Shown: positions 55,190 to 64,000 of the stretch, piece by piece
Position numbering within the stretch: the first letter of the stretch is position 1
How the letters are laid out: each line of letters starts with the position of its first letter
Assembly (NCBI GenBank): GCA_016712315.1
Contig: JADJRG010000022.1
Coordinates: 744,001 to 808,000 of the forward strand
Origin: Nannocystis sp.
GTDB lineage: Bacteria > Myxococcota_A > Polyangia > Nannocystales > Nannocystaceae
DNA length: 64,000 bases
Direction of reading: 5' to 3'
Notes under the pieces: generated by a model
The model's database searches: none
What the model saw: the letters and a program-made list of their open reading frames with translations, nothing else
Told to the model about the DNA's origin: nothing
Position numbers and translations under genes: made by a program

Positions 55190-56110
55190 GTGACGACCGC
55201 CGCGCGCACCCCCCTGACGCCTCACCTCGCCCGCCTCGAAGCCGAGTCGATCGGCATCATCCGCGAGGTCGCCGCCGTCTTTCGCCGCCCTGTCATGCTC
55301 TACAGCGTCGGCAAGGACAGCGGCGTCATGCTGCACCTCGCCCGCAAGGCGTTTTTTCCGGGCAAGCTCCCCTTCCCGCTCCTCCACGTCGACACCACCT
55401 GGAAGTTCCGCGAGATGATCGAGTTCCGCGATCGCCTCGCCCGCGAGCTCGGCCTCGACCTGCTCGTCCACACCAACCCCGACGGCCTCGCCCGCGGGAT
55501 CAACCCGATCACCTCCGGCTCCGCCCTCCACACCCAAGTCATGAAGACCGAGGCGCTCAAGCAAGCCCTCGATCACCACGGCTTCGACGCCGCCTTCGGC
55601 GGGGCTCGCCGCGACGAGGAGAAGTCGCGCGCCAAGGAGCGCGTCTTCAGCTTCCGCGGCCGCGGCCACGCCTGGGATCCCCGCGATCAACGCCCCGAGC
55701 TGTGGAGCCTCTACAACACCCGGATCCGCGACGGCGAGAGCATCCGCGTCTTCCCCCTCTCCAACTGGACCGAGCACGACGTCTGGGACTACACCCTCGC
55801 CGAGGCGCTGCCGATCGTCCCCCTCTACCTCGCCCGCCCGCGCCCGGTCGTCCGCCGCGGCGACACCTGGATCATGGTCGACGATCACCGCCTGCCCCTT
55901 GAGCCAGGTGAAGTCCCCGAGCTGCGCAGCGTCCGCTTCCGCACGCTCGGCTGCTACCCCCTCAGCGGCGCCGTCGACAGCCACGCGGCCACCCTCCCTG
56001 AGATCATCGCCGAGATGCGCGCCGCCACCACCTCCGAGCGCCAGGGCCGCCTCATCGACACCGACGAGGACGCCTCGATGGAGCGCAAGAAGCGCGAAGG
56101 GTACTTTTAA
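55190..56110 (+). CDS. cysD: Sulfate adenylyltransferase subunit 2
   Basis: First enzyme of assimilatory sulfate activation: ATP sulfurylase small subunit, forming adenylyl sulfate with CysN. The 306-residue sequence is typical: LEAESIGIIREVAAVFRRP and MLYSVGKDSGVML (the PP-loop for ATP). Later conserved parts are KAFFPGKLPFPLLHVDTTWK, FDAAFGGARRDEEKSRAKER and the end RQGRLIDTDED. Start is GTG 55190. cysNC begins 60 bp later on the same strand, forming one operon. Confidence 0.95.
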   Translation: MTTAARTPLTPHLARLEAESIGIIREVAAVFRRPVMLYSVGKDSGVMLHLARKAFFPGKLPFPLLHVDTTWKFREMIEFRDRLARELGLDLLVHTNPDGLARGINPITSGSALHTQVMKTEALKQALDHHGFDAAFGGARRDEEKSRAKERVFSFRGRGHAWDPRDQRPELWSLYNTRIRDGESIRVFPLSNWTEHDVWDYTLAEALPIVPLYLARPRPVVRRGDTWIMVDDHRLPLEPGEVPELRSVRFRTLGCYPLSGAVDSHAATLPEIIAEMRAATTSERQGRLIDTDEDASMERKKREGYF

Positions 56111-56170
56111 GGTCCCCTCGTCGAACCTAGCTCTTCAGACAGATCGATCTCCTAGAATTTTAGACCCACA

Positions 56171-58009
56171 ATGACCGCCGCGACCAAGCAGCTCCTCCGC
56201 TTCCTCACCTGCGGCTCCGTCGACGACGGCAAGTCCACCCTCATCGGTCGCCTCCTCTTCGAGAGCCAGCAGATCTTCGAGGATCAGCTCGCCGCCCTCA
56301 CCAAGGACTCACGGCGCCACGGCACCACCGGCGCCGACGTCGACCTCGCCCTGCTCGTCGACGGCCTCGAGGCCGAGCGTCAGCAGGGGATCACCATCGA
56401 CGTCGCCTACCGCTTCTTCTCCACCCCGAAGCGCGCCTTCATCGTCGCCGACACCCCCGGCCACGAGCAATACACCCGCAACATGGCGACCGGCGCCTCC
56501 ACCGCCTCGCTCGCGATCATCCTCATCGACGCCCGCAAAGGCGTGCTCACCCAGACCCGCCGCCACAGCCACATCTGCGCCTTGCTCGGCATCCGCGACG
56601 TCATCGTCGCCATCAACAAGATCGACCTCGTCGACTACGACCGAGCCACGTATGAGCGGATCGTCGCCGACTACCGCCACTTCGCCCAAGGGCTCGGCCT
56701 GCGCTCGATCGTCCCCATCCCCCTCAGCGCCCGCTTCGGCGACAACGTCACCCGCCGCGCCGACACCACCCCTTGGTACAGCGGCCCCACCTTGCTCGAA
56801 CACCTCGAGTCCGTCGACGTCGAGCACGATCTCAGCGACCGCCCCCTCCGCTTCTCGATCCAGCACGTCAACCGCCCCAGCCTCGACTTCCGCGGCTTCA
56901 GCGGCGCCATCGCCGCTGGCCAGATCGCCGTCGGCGACCCCGTGCTCGTCGCCACCACCGGCCTCACCGCCGCCGTCGCCCGGATCGTCACCGCCGACGG
57001 CGACCTCCCCCGCGCCCGCGCCGGCGACGCCGTCACCCTCACCCTCGATCGCGAGATCGACCTCGCCCGCGGCGACCTGCTCGTCGGGCCAGATCATCGC
57101 CCCGCCCTCAGCGACCGCCTCGCCGCCCACCTCTTGTGGATGGATCAGGAGCCCCTCCGCCTCGGCCACACCTACTGGCTGCGGATCGGCGACATCTGGA
57201 CCCAGGCCGTCGTCGACGCCATCGATCACCGCATCGACATCAACACCCAAGGGCGAGCCCCCGCCGACCAGCTCGCCCTCAACGAGATCGGCCACTGCCA
57301 GCTCACCCTCGCCCGCCCCGTCCCCTTCGATCCCTACGCCGAAAGCCGCGCCACCGGCGCCTTCATCCTCGTCGATCGCTACAGCCACCGCACCGCCGGC
57401 GCCGGCATGATCACCGCGCCGCTGCCCCCCACCACCCCTCAGAGCGCCGACACCGCCCAACCAGCCGAGCCGCGCCCCTTCGTCCTCTGGCTCACCGGCC
57501 GCCCTGGCGCCGGCAAGACCACCCTCGCCCACCTCTTAGAGCGCGCTTTCAAGGACGCCGGCCGCCCCACCTACCACCTCGACGGCGACCAGCTCCGCCG
57601 CGGCCTCTGCAGCGATCTCGGCTTCAGCCCCGCCGATCGCGCCGAGAACATCCGCCGCGTCGGCGAGCTCGCACGCCTCTTCCTCGGCGCCGATCTCACG
57701 GTCCTCTGCTCCTTCGTCTCCCCGTACGAGGCCGATCGTCAGCGAGCCCGCGCCATCGTCGGACCCGACAATTTATTCTTGGAGATCTACATCGACGCCT
57801 CCGTCGACGAGTGCGCCCGCCGCGATCCCAAAGGCCTCTACGCCCGCGCCCGCGCCGGCGAGCTCCGCGGCCTCACCGGCGTCGATCCCAGCAGCCCCTA
57901 CGAGCCCCCCCTCGCCCCGGATCTCCACCTCCACACCGATCAAGAGCCCCCGCAGGCCAGCGCCGCCCGGATCCTCGATCACCTCCGCGCCCGCGGCCTG
58001 CTCCGCTGA
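56171..58009 (+). CDS. cysNC: Bifunctional sulfate adenylyltransferase subunit 1 / adenylyl-sulfate kinase
   Basis: A 612-residue fusion. Residues 1-430 are CysN, an EF-Tu-like GTPase that drives ATP sulfurylase: GSVDDGKSTLIGRLL (G1), DTPGHEQYTRNMATGAS (G3), AINKIDLVDY (G4). Residues about 435-612 are CysC (APS kinase): LWLTGRPGAGKTTLAHLLE (P-loop, with RPGAGKTT where GSGKST is common). LDGDQLRRGLCSDLGFSPAD and DPKGLYARARAGELRGLTGV follow, all diagnostic. Thus the operon yields PAPS from sulfate. A fused CysNC is frequent in Proteobacteria-like lineages, so this is not unusual. Confidence 0.95.
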   Translation: MTAATKQLLRFLTCGSVDDGKSTLIGRLLFESQQIFEDQLAALTKDSRRHGTTGADVDLALLVDGLEAERQQGITIDVAYRFFSTPKRAFIVADTPGHEQYTRNMATGASTASLAIILIDARKGVLTQTRRHSHICALLGIRDVIVAINKIDLVDYDRATYERIVADYRHFAQGLGLRSIVPIPLSARFGDNVTRRADTTPWYSGPTLLEHLESVDVEHDLSDRPLRFSIQHVNRPSLDFRGFSGAIAAGQIAVGDPVLVATTGLTAAVARIVTADGDLPRARAGDAVTLTLDREIDLARGDLLVGPDHRPALSDRLAAHLLWMDQEPLRLGHTYWLRIGDIWTQAVVDAIDHRIDINTQGRAPADQLALNEIGHCQLTLARPVPFDPYAESRATGAFILVDRYSHRTAGAGMITAPLPPTTPQSADTAQPAEPRPFVLWLTGRPGAGKTTLAHLLERAFKDAGRPTYHLDGDQLRRGLCSDLGFSPADRAENIRRVGELARLFLGADLTVLCSFVSPYEADRQRARAIVGPDNLFLEIYIDASVDECARRDPKGLYARARAGELRGLTGVDPSSPYEPPLAPDLHLHTDQEPPQASAARILDHLRARGLLR

Positions 58010-58057
58010 CCGGGGGCCGCCTTGCCGCCGCGCCCTCGAGCCGGCATCGTCGCCCTC

Positions 58058-58291
58058 ATGCCTCACAAGGCCCTCTATTGGGACTTCTTCGGCCCTGACG
58101 CGGAGGGCACCGCCCGCCACTTCAGCCGTCACCTCGAACAATTTTTAGAGGCCGAGCAGCTCCGCGGCTGCGAGATCGCCCTCGTCAGCGCCGCCGCCGG
58201 CCACCACGCCGTCGAGTGCCGCGCCCCCGAGCCCGCCCAGCCCCTGCTCATCGACCGCCTACGCCCGCGCCGCGTCCGCGCCCTCGACTGA
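58058..58291 (+). CDS. Small conserved hypothetical protein
   Basis: A 77-residue protein: KALYWDFFGPDAEGTARHFS then HLEQFLEAEQLRGCEIALVS. Start at ATG 58058 (a GTG/ATG 36 bp upstream at 58022 is less likely). Similar short proteins occur in Myxococcota as far as I recall, and the sequence has an ordered, non-random amino acid composition. Function unknown. Confidence 0.6.
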   Translation: MPHKALYWDFFGPDAEGTARHFSRHLEQFLEAEQLRGCEIALVSAAAGHHAVECRAPEPAQPLLIDRLRPRRVRALD

Positions 58292-58369
58292 GCCCCTTCC
58301 TCGCGCTGCGCGACAAGAACCCGCCGACCTGCAACGGGCCTCGCTCGGCGGCCGAACGCCCCCCCGACC

Positions 58370-59668
58370 ATGCTCGCCCAGCCCACCACGACCCGCAGCG
58401 CCGACACTCCCACCCTCGAGCTCCCCCTCGCCCCACCCCGCCCAGCGCTCGCCCTCGTCACCGATACGCGACCGCCCCTCTGCCTCATCCCGGGCCGCGC
58501 TCTCCTCCTCGGCAGCGCCCCCGCCGCGGATCTCCGCCTCGACGACGCCGCCGTCTCCGCCCGTCACGCGCGGATCACCTGGGATCGAGGCGCCTGCCTC
58601 ATCGAGGATCTCGGCTCCACCAACGGCACCTACGTCGACGGCGTCCGCGTCCGTCAGGCCTGGCTCAGCCCGGGCGTACACCTCCGCCTCGGCCGCTGGC
58701 GCGCCCACCTCGTCGACCCTGAGCGCGCCGCCGCCGCCCACGAACCTGGCCCTTCGGGCATGTTAGGCCGCGCCCCCGCGTTCACGCGCACGCTCGCCGC
58801 CCTCCACCGCTTCGCCCCCCTCGACACCACTGTGCTCCTGCGCGGCCCCACCGGCAGCGGCAAGGAGCTCGCCGCCCGCGCCTTGCACGAGCACAGCCGC
58901 CGCGCCGCCGGCCCTTACGTCGCCCTCAACTGCGCCGCGATCCCCGAAGGATTATGCGAGAGCGAGCTCTTCGGCCACGTCCGCGGCGCCTTCACCGGCG
59001 CTCAGCGCCCCCACCTCGGCGCCTTCCAGCGCGCCCGCGGCGGCACCCTCTTCCTCGACGAGATCGGCGAGCTCCCCCTCCACCTCCAAGCGATCCTCCT
59101 GCGCGCCCTCGAGACCCGCCGGATCACCCAAGTCGGCGGAGAGCAAGAGATCCCCGTCGACGTACGAGTGATCGCCGCCACCCACCGCCCGCTTGAGGCG
59201 TGGATCGACAGCGGCCGCTTCCGCGAAGATCTCTTCCACCGCCTCGGCGTGCTCACCGTCGCCTTACCCGCCTTAAGCGAGCGCAGCGAGGACATCCCGC
59301 TCCTCTTGGAGCGCTTCGCCGCCGCGATCGCCGAGGAGCTCGCGCGCCCCGTCCAACTCACGGACGAAGCCATCCTCGCCGCCACCCGTCACCCTTGGCC
59401 CGGCAACATCCGCCAGCTCCGCAACGCCCTCATGCGCGCCGCAGCCCTCTGCGACGGCCCGATCACCGCCGCCGATCTGCTCCCCCCCAGCCCTCACCCC
59501 GCGCGACACGAAGCCGCCGCGATCCCCATCCCCCGCGGCTCCTACGCCGCGATGAACCAAGCCTTGCTCAGCCAAGTCGTCCGCGAGTCGGGCTCGATCC
59601 GCAAGGCCGCCCGCGACCTCGGCGTCCCGCGCAGCACCCTCGGCGCCTGGCTGCGACGCGGCGAGTGA
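58370..59668 (+). CDS. Sigma-54-dependent transcription activator with FHA domain
   Basis: A 432-residue activator. The N-terminal FHA domain (about residues 30-115; LLLGSAPAADLRLDDAAVSA, then HARITWDRGACLIEDLGSTN) binds phosphothreonine, linking it to protein kinases. The AAA+ domain has RGPTGSGKELAARALH (Walker A), FGHVRGAFTGAQRPH (the GAFTGA loop that contacts sigma-54), GGTLFLDEIGELP (Walker B) and RHPWPGNIRQLRN. It ends with a Fis-type helix-turn-helix (SIRKAARDLGVPRSTLGAWL). Kinase genes elsewhere in the window could provide upstream signals, but no link is seen. Confidence 0.92.
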   Translation: MLAQPTTTRSADTPTLELPLAPPRPALALVTDTRPPLCLIPGRALLLGSAPAADLRLDDAAVSARHARITWDRGACLIEDLGSTNGTYVDGVRVRQAWLSPGVHLRLGRWRAHLVDPERAAAAHEPGPSGMLGRAPAFTRTLAALHRFAPLDTTVLLRGPTGSGKELAARALHEHSRRAAGPYVALNCAAIPEGLCESELFGHVRGAFTGAQRPHLGAFQRARGGTLFLDEIGELPLHLQAILLRALETRRITQVGGEQEIPVDVRVIAATHRPLEAWIDSGRFREDLFHRLGVLTVALPALSERSEDIPLLLERFAAAIAEELARPVQLTDEAILAATRHPWPGNIRQLRNALMRAAALCDGPITAADLLPPSPHPARHEAAAIPIPRGSYAAMNQALLSQVVRESGSIRKAARDLGVPRSTLGAWLRRGE

Positions 59669-59709
59669 GCCCCGCCTCGCCCGTCGCACATGAGGTATGG
59701 TCCCGCTTC

Positions 59710-59817
59710 GAGAGCGCTGGGGGTGGGCCCTTTTTCGGCGGATCTTCCGCAAAAAAGAGGGCCCTGAGAGAGACCCCTTGAACCTGATCCGGATCATACC
59801 GGCGGAGGAAAGCGACC
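59710..59817 (+). promoter_or_regulatory. TPP (THI-box) riboswitch
   Basis: The leader of thiC contains the conserved TPP aptamer elements: GGGGGTGGGCCC, a long stem (CCCTTTTTCGG with its partner AAAAAAGAGGG), CTGAGAGAGACCCC, then TTGAACCTGATCCGGATCAT and ACCGGCGGAGGAAAGCG. It ends one base before the start codon, and the Shine-Dalgarno (GGAGG at 59804-59808) lies inside the conserved 3' part, so ligand binding would block ribosome entry directly. Confidence 0.95.
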
Positions 59818-61497
<1,680 letters not shown>

Positions 61498-61539
61498 ATC
61501 GTCCGAGCACCGACCAACGAGCCACAACGAACCAAGACG

Positions 61540-61571
61540 CGAGGGCGCGCTCCATGCGGGGCGCGCCCTCG
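61540..61571. terminator. Terminator between convergent thiC and VWA gene
   Basis: CGAGGGCGCGC (61540-61550) pairs with GCGCGCCCTCG (61561-61571) around a 10-base loop. It lies 43 bp after the thiC stop and 31 bp before the converging stop codon, so it can serve both strands. No long T run follows. Confidence 0.7.
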
Positions 61572-61601
61572 TCTCTACGATCTCAGCGCCTCGGCCGAGC
61601 C

Positions 61602-63137
61602 TCAGTCTTGCGGCCACGGGTTCGGCAGCGGCCGGTTCTCCGGCTGCTGGGCGCCGCGCGCCTCCAAGTTGTCGATGAAGAGCCGGATGTAGATCAGGTC
61701 ATCCTCGATGTCCGCGTCCGGGATCTTCTCCAGCCACTCCGACACCGCCCCCTCCAGGCCGATCAGCAGGTTCAGCGCCCCCGGATCGTCCCCTGAGCGC
61801 GCCCGCAGCGCCGCCATCTGGAAGCCCATATAGATGTTCAGCATCACAAAACCCTTCTCCACGCTCGGCGTCGCGAAGAACGCCCCTGGATCGCTGGGCC
61901 CGATCGGCGCGTCGATCACCGCCTTCTGCTCCACCATCAGATCCGTGAACGCGTCGCGGTACGACAGCGTCAAGTCGCCCACGCTCAGCTCCGACCCGCT
62001 CGCGCCCGCCACCGGGATCAGCTCGAGCAAGATCGCCCCGCCGCCGCCGCGCCGCCCGCCCTCGTTGTCGTCCACGCTCTCGCGGTGCGCGAGCTGGAGG
62101 CTCGGGATCTCGATCGTCCCGCTCTTCCCCGTCGCCGAGAAGCTCTTCGTCCCGTAGATCCCGCGCAGCGTGTAGTCCGCGCCGATCCCCACGTCGATCG
62201 ACACCTCGCTCGCCAGCGGCACCATAAACGACGTCACCTCCTCCACGAACACCTCCTGCACCGCCGCCGGGTCTTGCAGGAAGTAGAACGCCCCGCTGCC
62301 GCTCTCGCTGAGCGAGCGCATCAGCTCGACGTCGAAGTCCTGACCCACCCCGATCGTCGTCAAGCCCAGCCCCGCCGCGTTATAGCCGCCCGCCATCGCC
62401 AGGATCTTCGCCCCGCTGGTGATCCCCGCGGTCGCCAGCCCGTCGCTGAGCAAGATCACTCGGTTCTGCAGCCCCTCCTCGGCCACCTCCTCGACCACCT
62501 CAAACGCCGAGCGCAGCCCGTCGTAGATGTTCGTCGCGCCGCCCGCCTGGAGGCCGTCGATCGCCGCTGCCAGCGAAGGATCATCCCCCTCCAGCCGCAG
62601 CGCCCGCGTCTGCGCCTGGTCCGAGAAGGCGATGATGCTCACCCGATCCTGCGGATCCAAGCTATCCAGCATCCGGTGCAGCCCCTCCCGCACGTACTGC
62701 ATGGGCTCGCCCTCCATCGACCCCGACACGTCGATCGCCAGCGCCAAGTTCAGCGGCGGCCGCTCGAGCAGCAGCGGATCGATCGACGTGTTCATCCCGA
62801 CCACCACCGTCGTACACGTCGATCCGTTGATCATGTTGCCCATCTGCCCGAACAGCCCGTGCAGACAGATCGTCTCGCCGCAGCTCGCCTGCGGCAGCTC
62901 GATCTTGTGCTCATTAAAGAAGCCCACGTCGTCGATCGTCTCTGGCCCCGGGATCCCGCCGCCCTCGAGGATCTCCTTAAACTGGCCGAAGTCCTGCGCC
63001 CCGCCCTGCCCCACCCCGGGGCTCTTCCCGTCGCCGCCGCCCTGCTCGGCCGCGTAGTCGCTGCCGCACGCGGGCAGCAGCAGCGGCAGCGTCAAGAGGG
63101 CCGAGGTGAGGTTCTGATAAAAATTCTTGCTCGACAT
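61602..63137 (-). CDS. VWA-domain lipoprotein with MIDAS motif
   Basis: A 511-residue secreted protein. ATG 63137 is chosen: GGAGGAT stands 9 bp upstream and the signal peptide (LTLPLLLPAC) follows; the longer frame adds only 8 residues. A stalk with Gly/Asp leads to a VWA domain: LALAIDVSGSMEGEPMQYVR (metal site DxSGSM), DRVSIIAFSDQ, TNIYDGLRSAFE, VILLSDGLATAG and ATTIGVGQD-like LTTIGVGQDFD. The C-terminal third is beta-rich, then a helix. It is on the outer membrane, probably adhesive. Convergent with thiC. Confidence 0.85.
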   Translation of the reverse strand: MSSKNFYQNLTSALLTLPLLLPACGSDYAAEQGGGDGKSPGVGQGGAQDFGQFKEILEGGGIPGPETIDDVGFFNEHKIELPQASCGETICLHGLFGQMGNMINGSTCTTVVVGMNTSIDPLLLERPPLNLALAIDVSGSMEGEPMQYVREGLHRMLDSLDPQDRVSIIAFSDQAQTRALRLEGDDPSLAAAIDGLQAGGATNIYDGLRSAFEVVEEVAEEGLQNRVILLSDGLATAGITSGAKILAMAGGYNAAGLGLTTIGVGQDFDVELMRSLSESGSGAFYFLQDPAAVQEVFVEEVTSFMVPLASEVSIDVGIGADYTLRGIYGTKSFSATGKSGTIEIPSLQLAHRESVDDNEGGRRGGGGAILLELIPVAGASGSELSVGDLTLSYRDAFTDLMVEQKAVIDAPIGPSDPGAFFATPSVEKGFVMLNIYMGFQMAALRARSGDDPGALNLLIGLEGAVSEWLEKIPDADIEDDLIYIRLFIDNLEARGAQQPENRPLPNPWPQD

Positions 63138-63206
63138 CGCTAGATCCTCCAACTGAGACACGTGAAATCAAAGATGACAGAAAAAGTTTGAGTTCAGATG
63201 ATTCGC

Positions 63207-64000
63207 CTACGGGTTCGCGCGGTACACCGCGACCAGCTCGACGTCCGCCCCGACCGCCGCCGGACCCTCCGAGCAGCTCGTGTTGACGACCCCGCGCGAC
63301 TGCGCGTGCGCCAGGTGCAGCGTCAAGCCCTCCGCCGCCCCTTCGAGGAGCACAGGCTCGCCGATCGGCACCGCCACCGTCGCCCCCTCGCCGCGCTTCG
63401 CCGTCAACCGGCCGCTGCGCGCCGCCGTACCGCACGCGTCGGGCGCGGGCGAGCACTCATAGTCGAAGCGCGCCGCGATCACCGTGTCCTTCAGGACAGG
63501 CAGCTCCGCCCCCGCCGAGAGGACCATCGAAGCGCTCGCGCCCTCGATCCACAGCCGCTCACCCGAGCCGCTGAACGAGACCGCCTCGCCCGCCGTGAAG
63601 GGGAACGATCCCGCCGGCACGCACCCGTACCAGGTCTCCGAGATCCCAGCAAAATCGACCGCGAGGCACCCATCCGGCCCGACCCGCGCGTCCAGGATCT
63701 CCAACGACGACCCCTCCGGCGGCGACGACCACGCGAGGCGCCCCGAGTCCGCCTGCGGCGCGCAGGCCCCCGCCACCGGCTCCTGCGGGTCGGCTGGCTG
63801 ATAGACCAGCTTCGTGCTCACCGAGGTGATCACGTCCGCGATCTGCACCGCCCCGGGCGCCATGATCGGCTCCTCCGAGCGCCCCTCGGCCCACTCCATC
63901 GCGAAGTCGCCGTGCTGCCAGAAGAGCACCGCCGACGGCACATCATCCGCCTCGACCAGCACCGCGTAGCACGGCGCCTCGACGGTCATGTCCCGCGCGG
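63207..64000 (-). CDS. Hypothetical secreted protein, 5' end beyond window
   Basis: At least 260 residues ending ELVAVYRANP. The frame stays open to the window edge, so the start may lie outside; the first Met at 63989 could be internal. It contains several Cys (CYAVLV, CAPQADS, CLAVDFAG, YGCVP, YECSPAPDAC, NTSC), suggesting disulfides outside the cell, and mostly beta-type composition. No family recognised. On the same strand, 69 bp ahead of the VWA lipoprotein, so the two may share an operon. Confidence 0.6.
   Translation of the reverse strand, partial: ARDMTVEAPCYAVLVEADDVPSAVLFWQHGDFAMEWAEGRSEEPIMAPGAVQIADVITSVSTKLVYQPADPQEPVAGACAPQADSGRLAWSSPPEGSSLEILDARVGPDGCLAVDFAGISETWYGCVPAGSFPFTAGEAVSFSGSGERLWIEGASASMVLSAGAELPVLKDTVIAARFDYECSPAPDACGTAARSGRLTAKRGEGATVAVPIGEPVLLEGAAEGLTLHLAHAQSRGVVNTSCSEGPAAVGADVELVAVYRANP

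Overview
The window is about 64 kb of very GC-rich chromosomal DNA with an extreme C/G third-position bias. Its gene content points to a Myxococcota (myxobacterial) genome, most likely a Nannocystis-like lineage. It has three Ser/Thr protein kinases, one fused to an AAA ATPase and one to TPR repeats. It has a sigma-54 activator with an FHA domain, and many lipoproteins whose lipobox is followed by a Thr/Ser/Asp/Glu-rich stalk. The taxonomic call is inference from style and content; there is no rRNA gene here and I recognised no tRNA gene.

Layout. 1-7.9 kb: housekeeping and metabolic genes (end of an amidase, class II photolyase, RlaP-type nucleotidyltransferase, a PlsX-like/App1-like lipid pair, a PI-PLC-like lipoprotein, an exported His-rich methyltransferase, a crotonase). 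8-18 kb: a large kinase-ATPase gene with one frameshift, then a lipoprotein gene cut in two by a 3,255-bp three-gene Mu/Tn7-type transposon (12486-15740). The transposon has TGTGTCG ends and a 5-bp target duplication, and removing it restores the host frame exactly. A diheme cytochrome c lipoprotein follows. 18-25.2 kb: a frameshifted flavin amine oxidase and a large CRISPR array without cas genes: 52 intact 36-bp repeats plus degenerate ones. An ISL3-family insertion sequence sits inside one repeat of the array. This block is bracketed by two near-identical 27-bp direct repeats. 25-38.4 kb: a TPR kinase, an NhaR-like regulator divergent from a type I secretion-like operon (ABC protein with a damaged ATPase, HlyD, TolC), another kinase, a Fur-family regulator and a Cys-rich lipoprotein. 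38.5-49.4 kb: adenosine deaminase, an OLD-like ATPase/DUF4276 pair that looks like a defence module, VWA lipoproteins, a Na+-dependent neurotransmitter-type symporter, a YceI-like protein, a repeat-rich spacer and a membrane triheme cytochrome. 49.4-64 kb: PhoR/PhoB-like two-component pair, CBS and universal stress proteins, TmcA, CysD plus CysNC, an FHA/sigma-54 activator, a TPP riboswitch with thiC, and two surface-type proteins.

How genes work together. cysD-cysNC form a sulfate activation operon. The TPP riboswitch controls thiC, and the Shine-Dalgarno overlaps its 3' edge. The ABC-HlyD-TolC genes abut or overlap and probably form one envelope-spanning complex under the divergent LysR-type regulator. 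The PlsX-like and App1-like genes overlap by 4 bp, as do the OLD-like ATPase and DUF4276 genes, so each pair is probably co-translated. Four single-base frame breaks fall between 11.1 and 18.8 kb, and none was found elsewhere. This is either local decay around mobile DNA or sequence error, and cannot be decided from the sequence alone.
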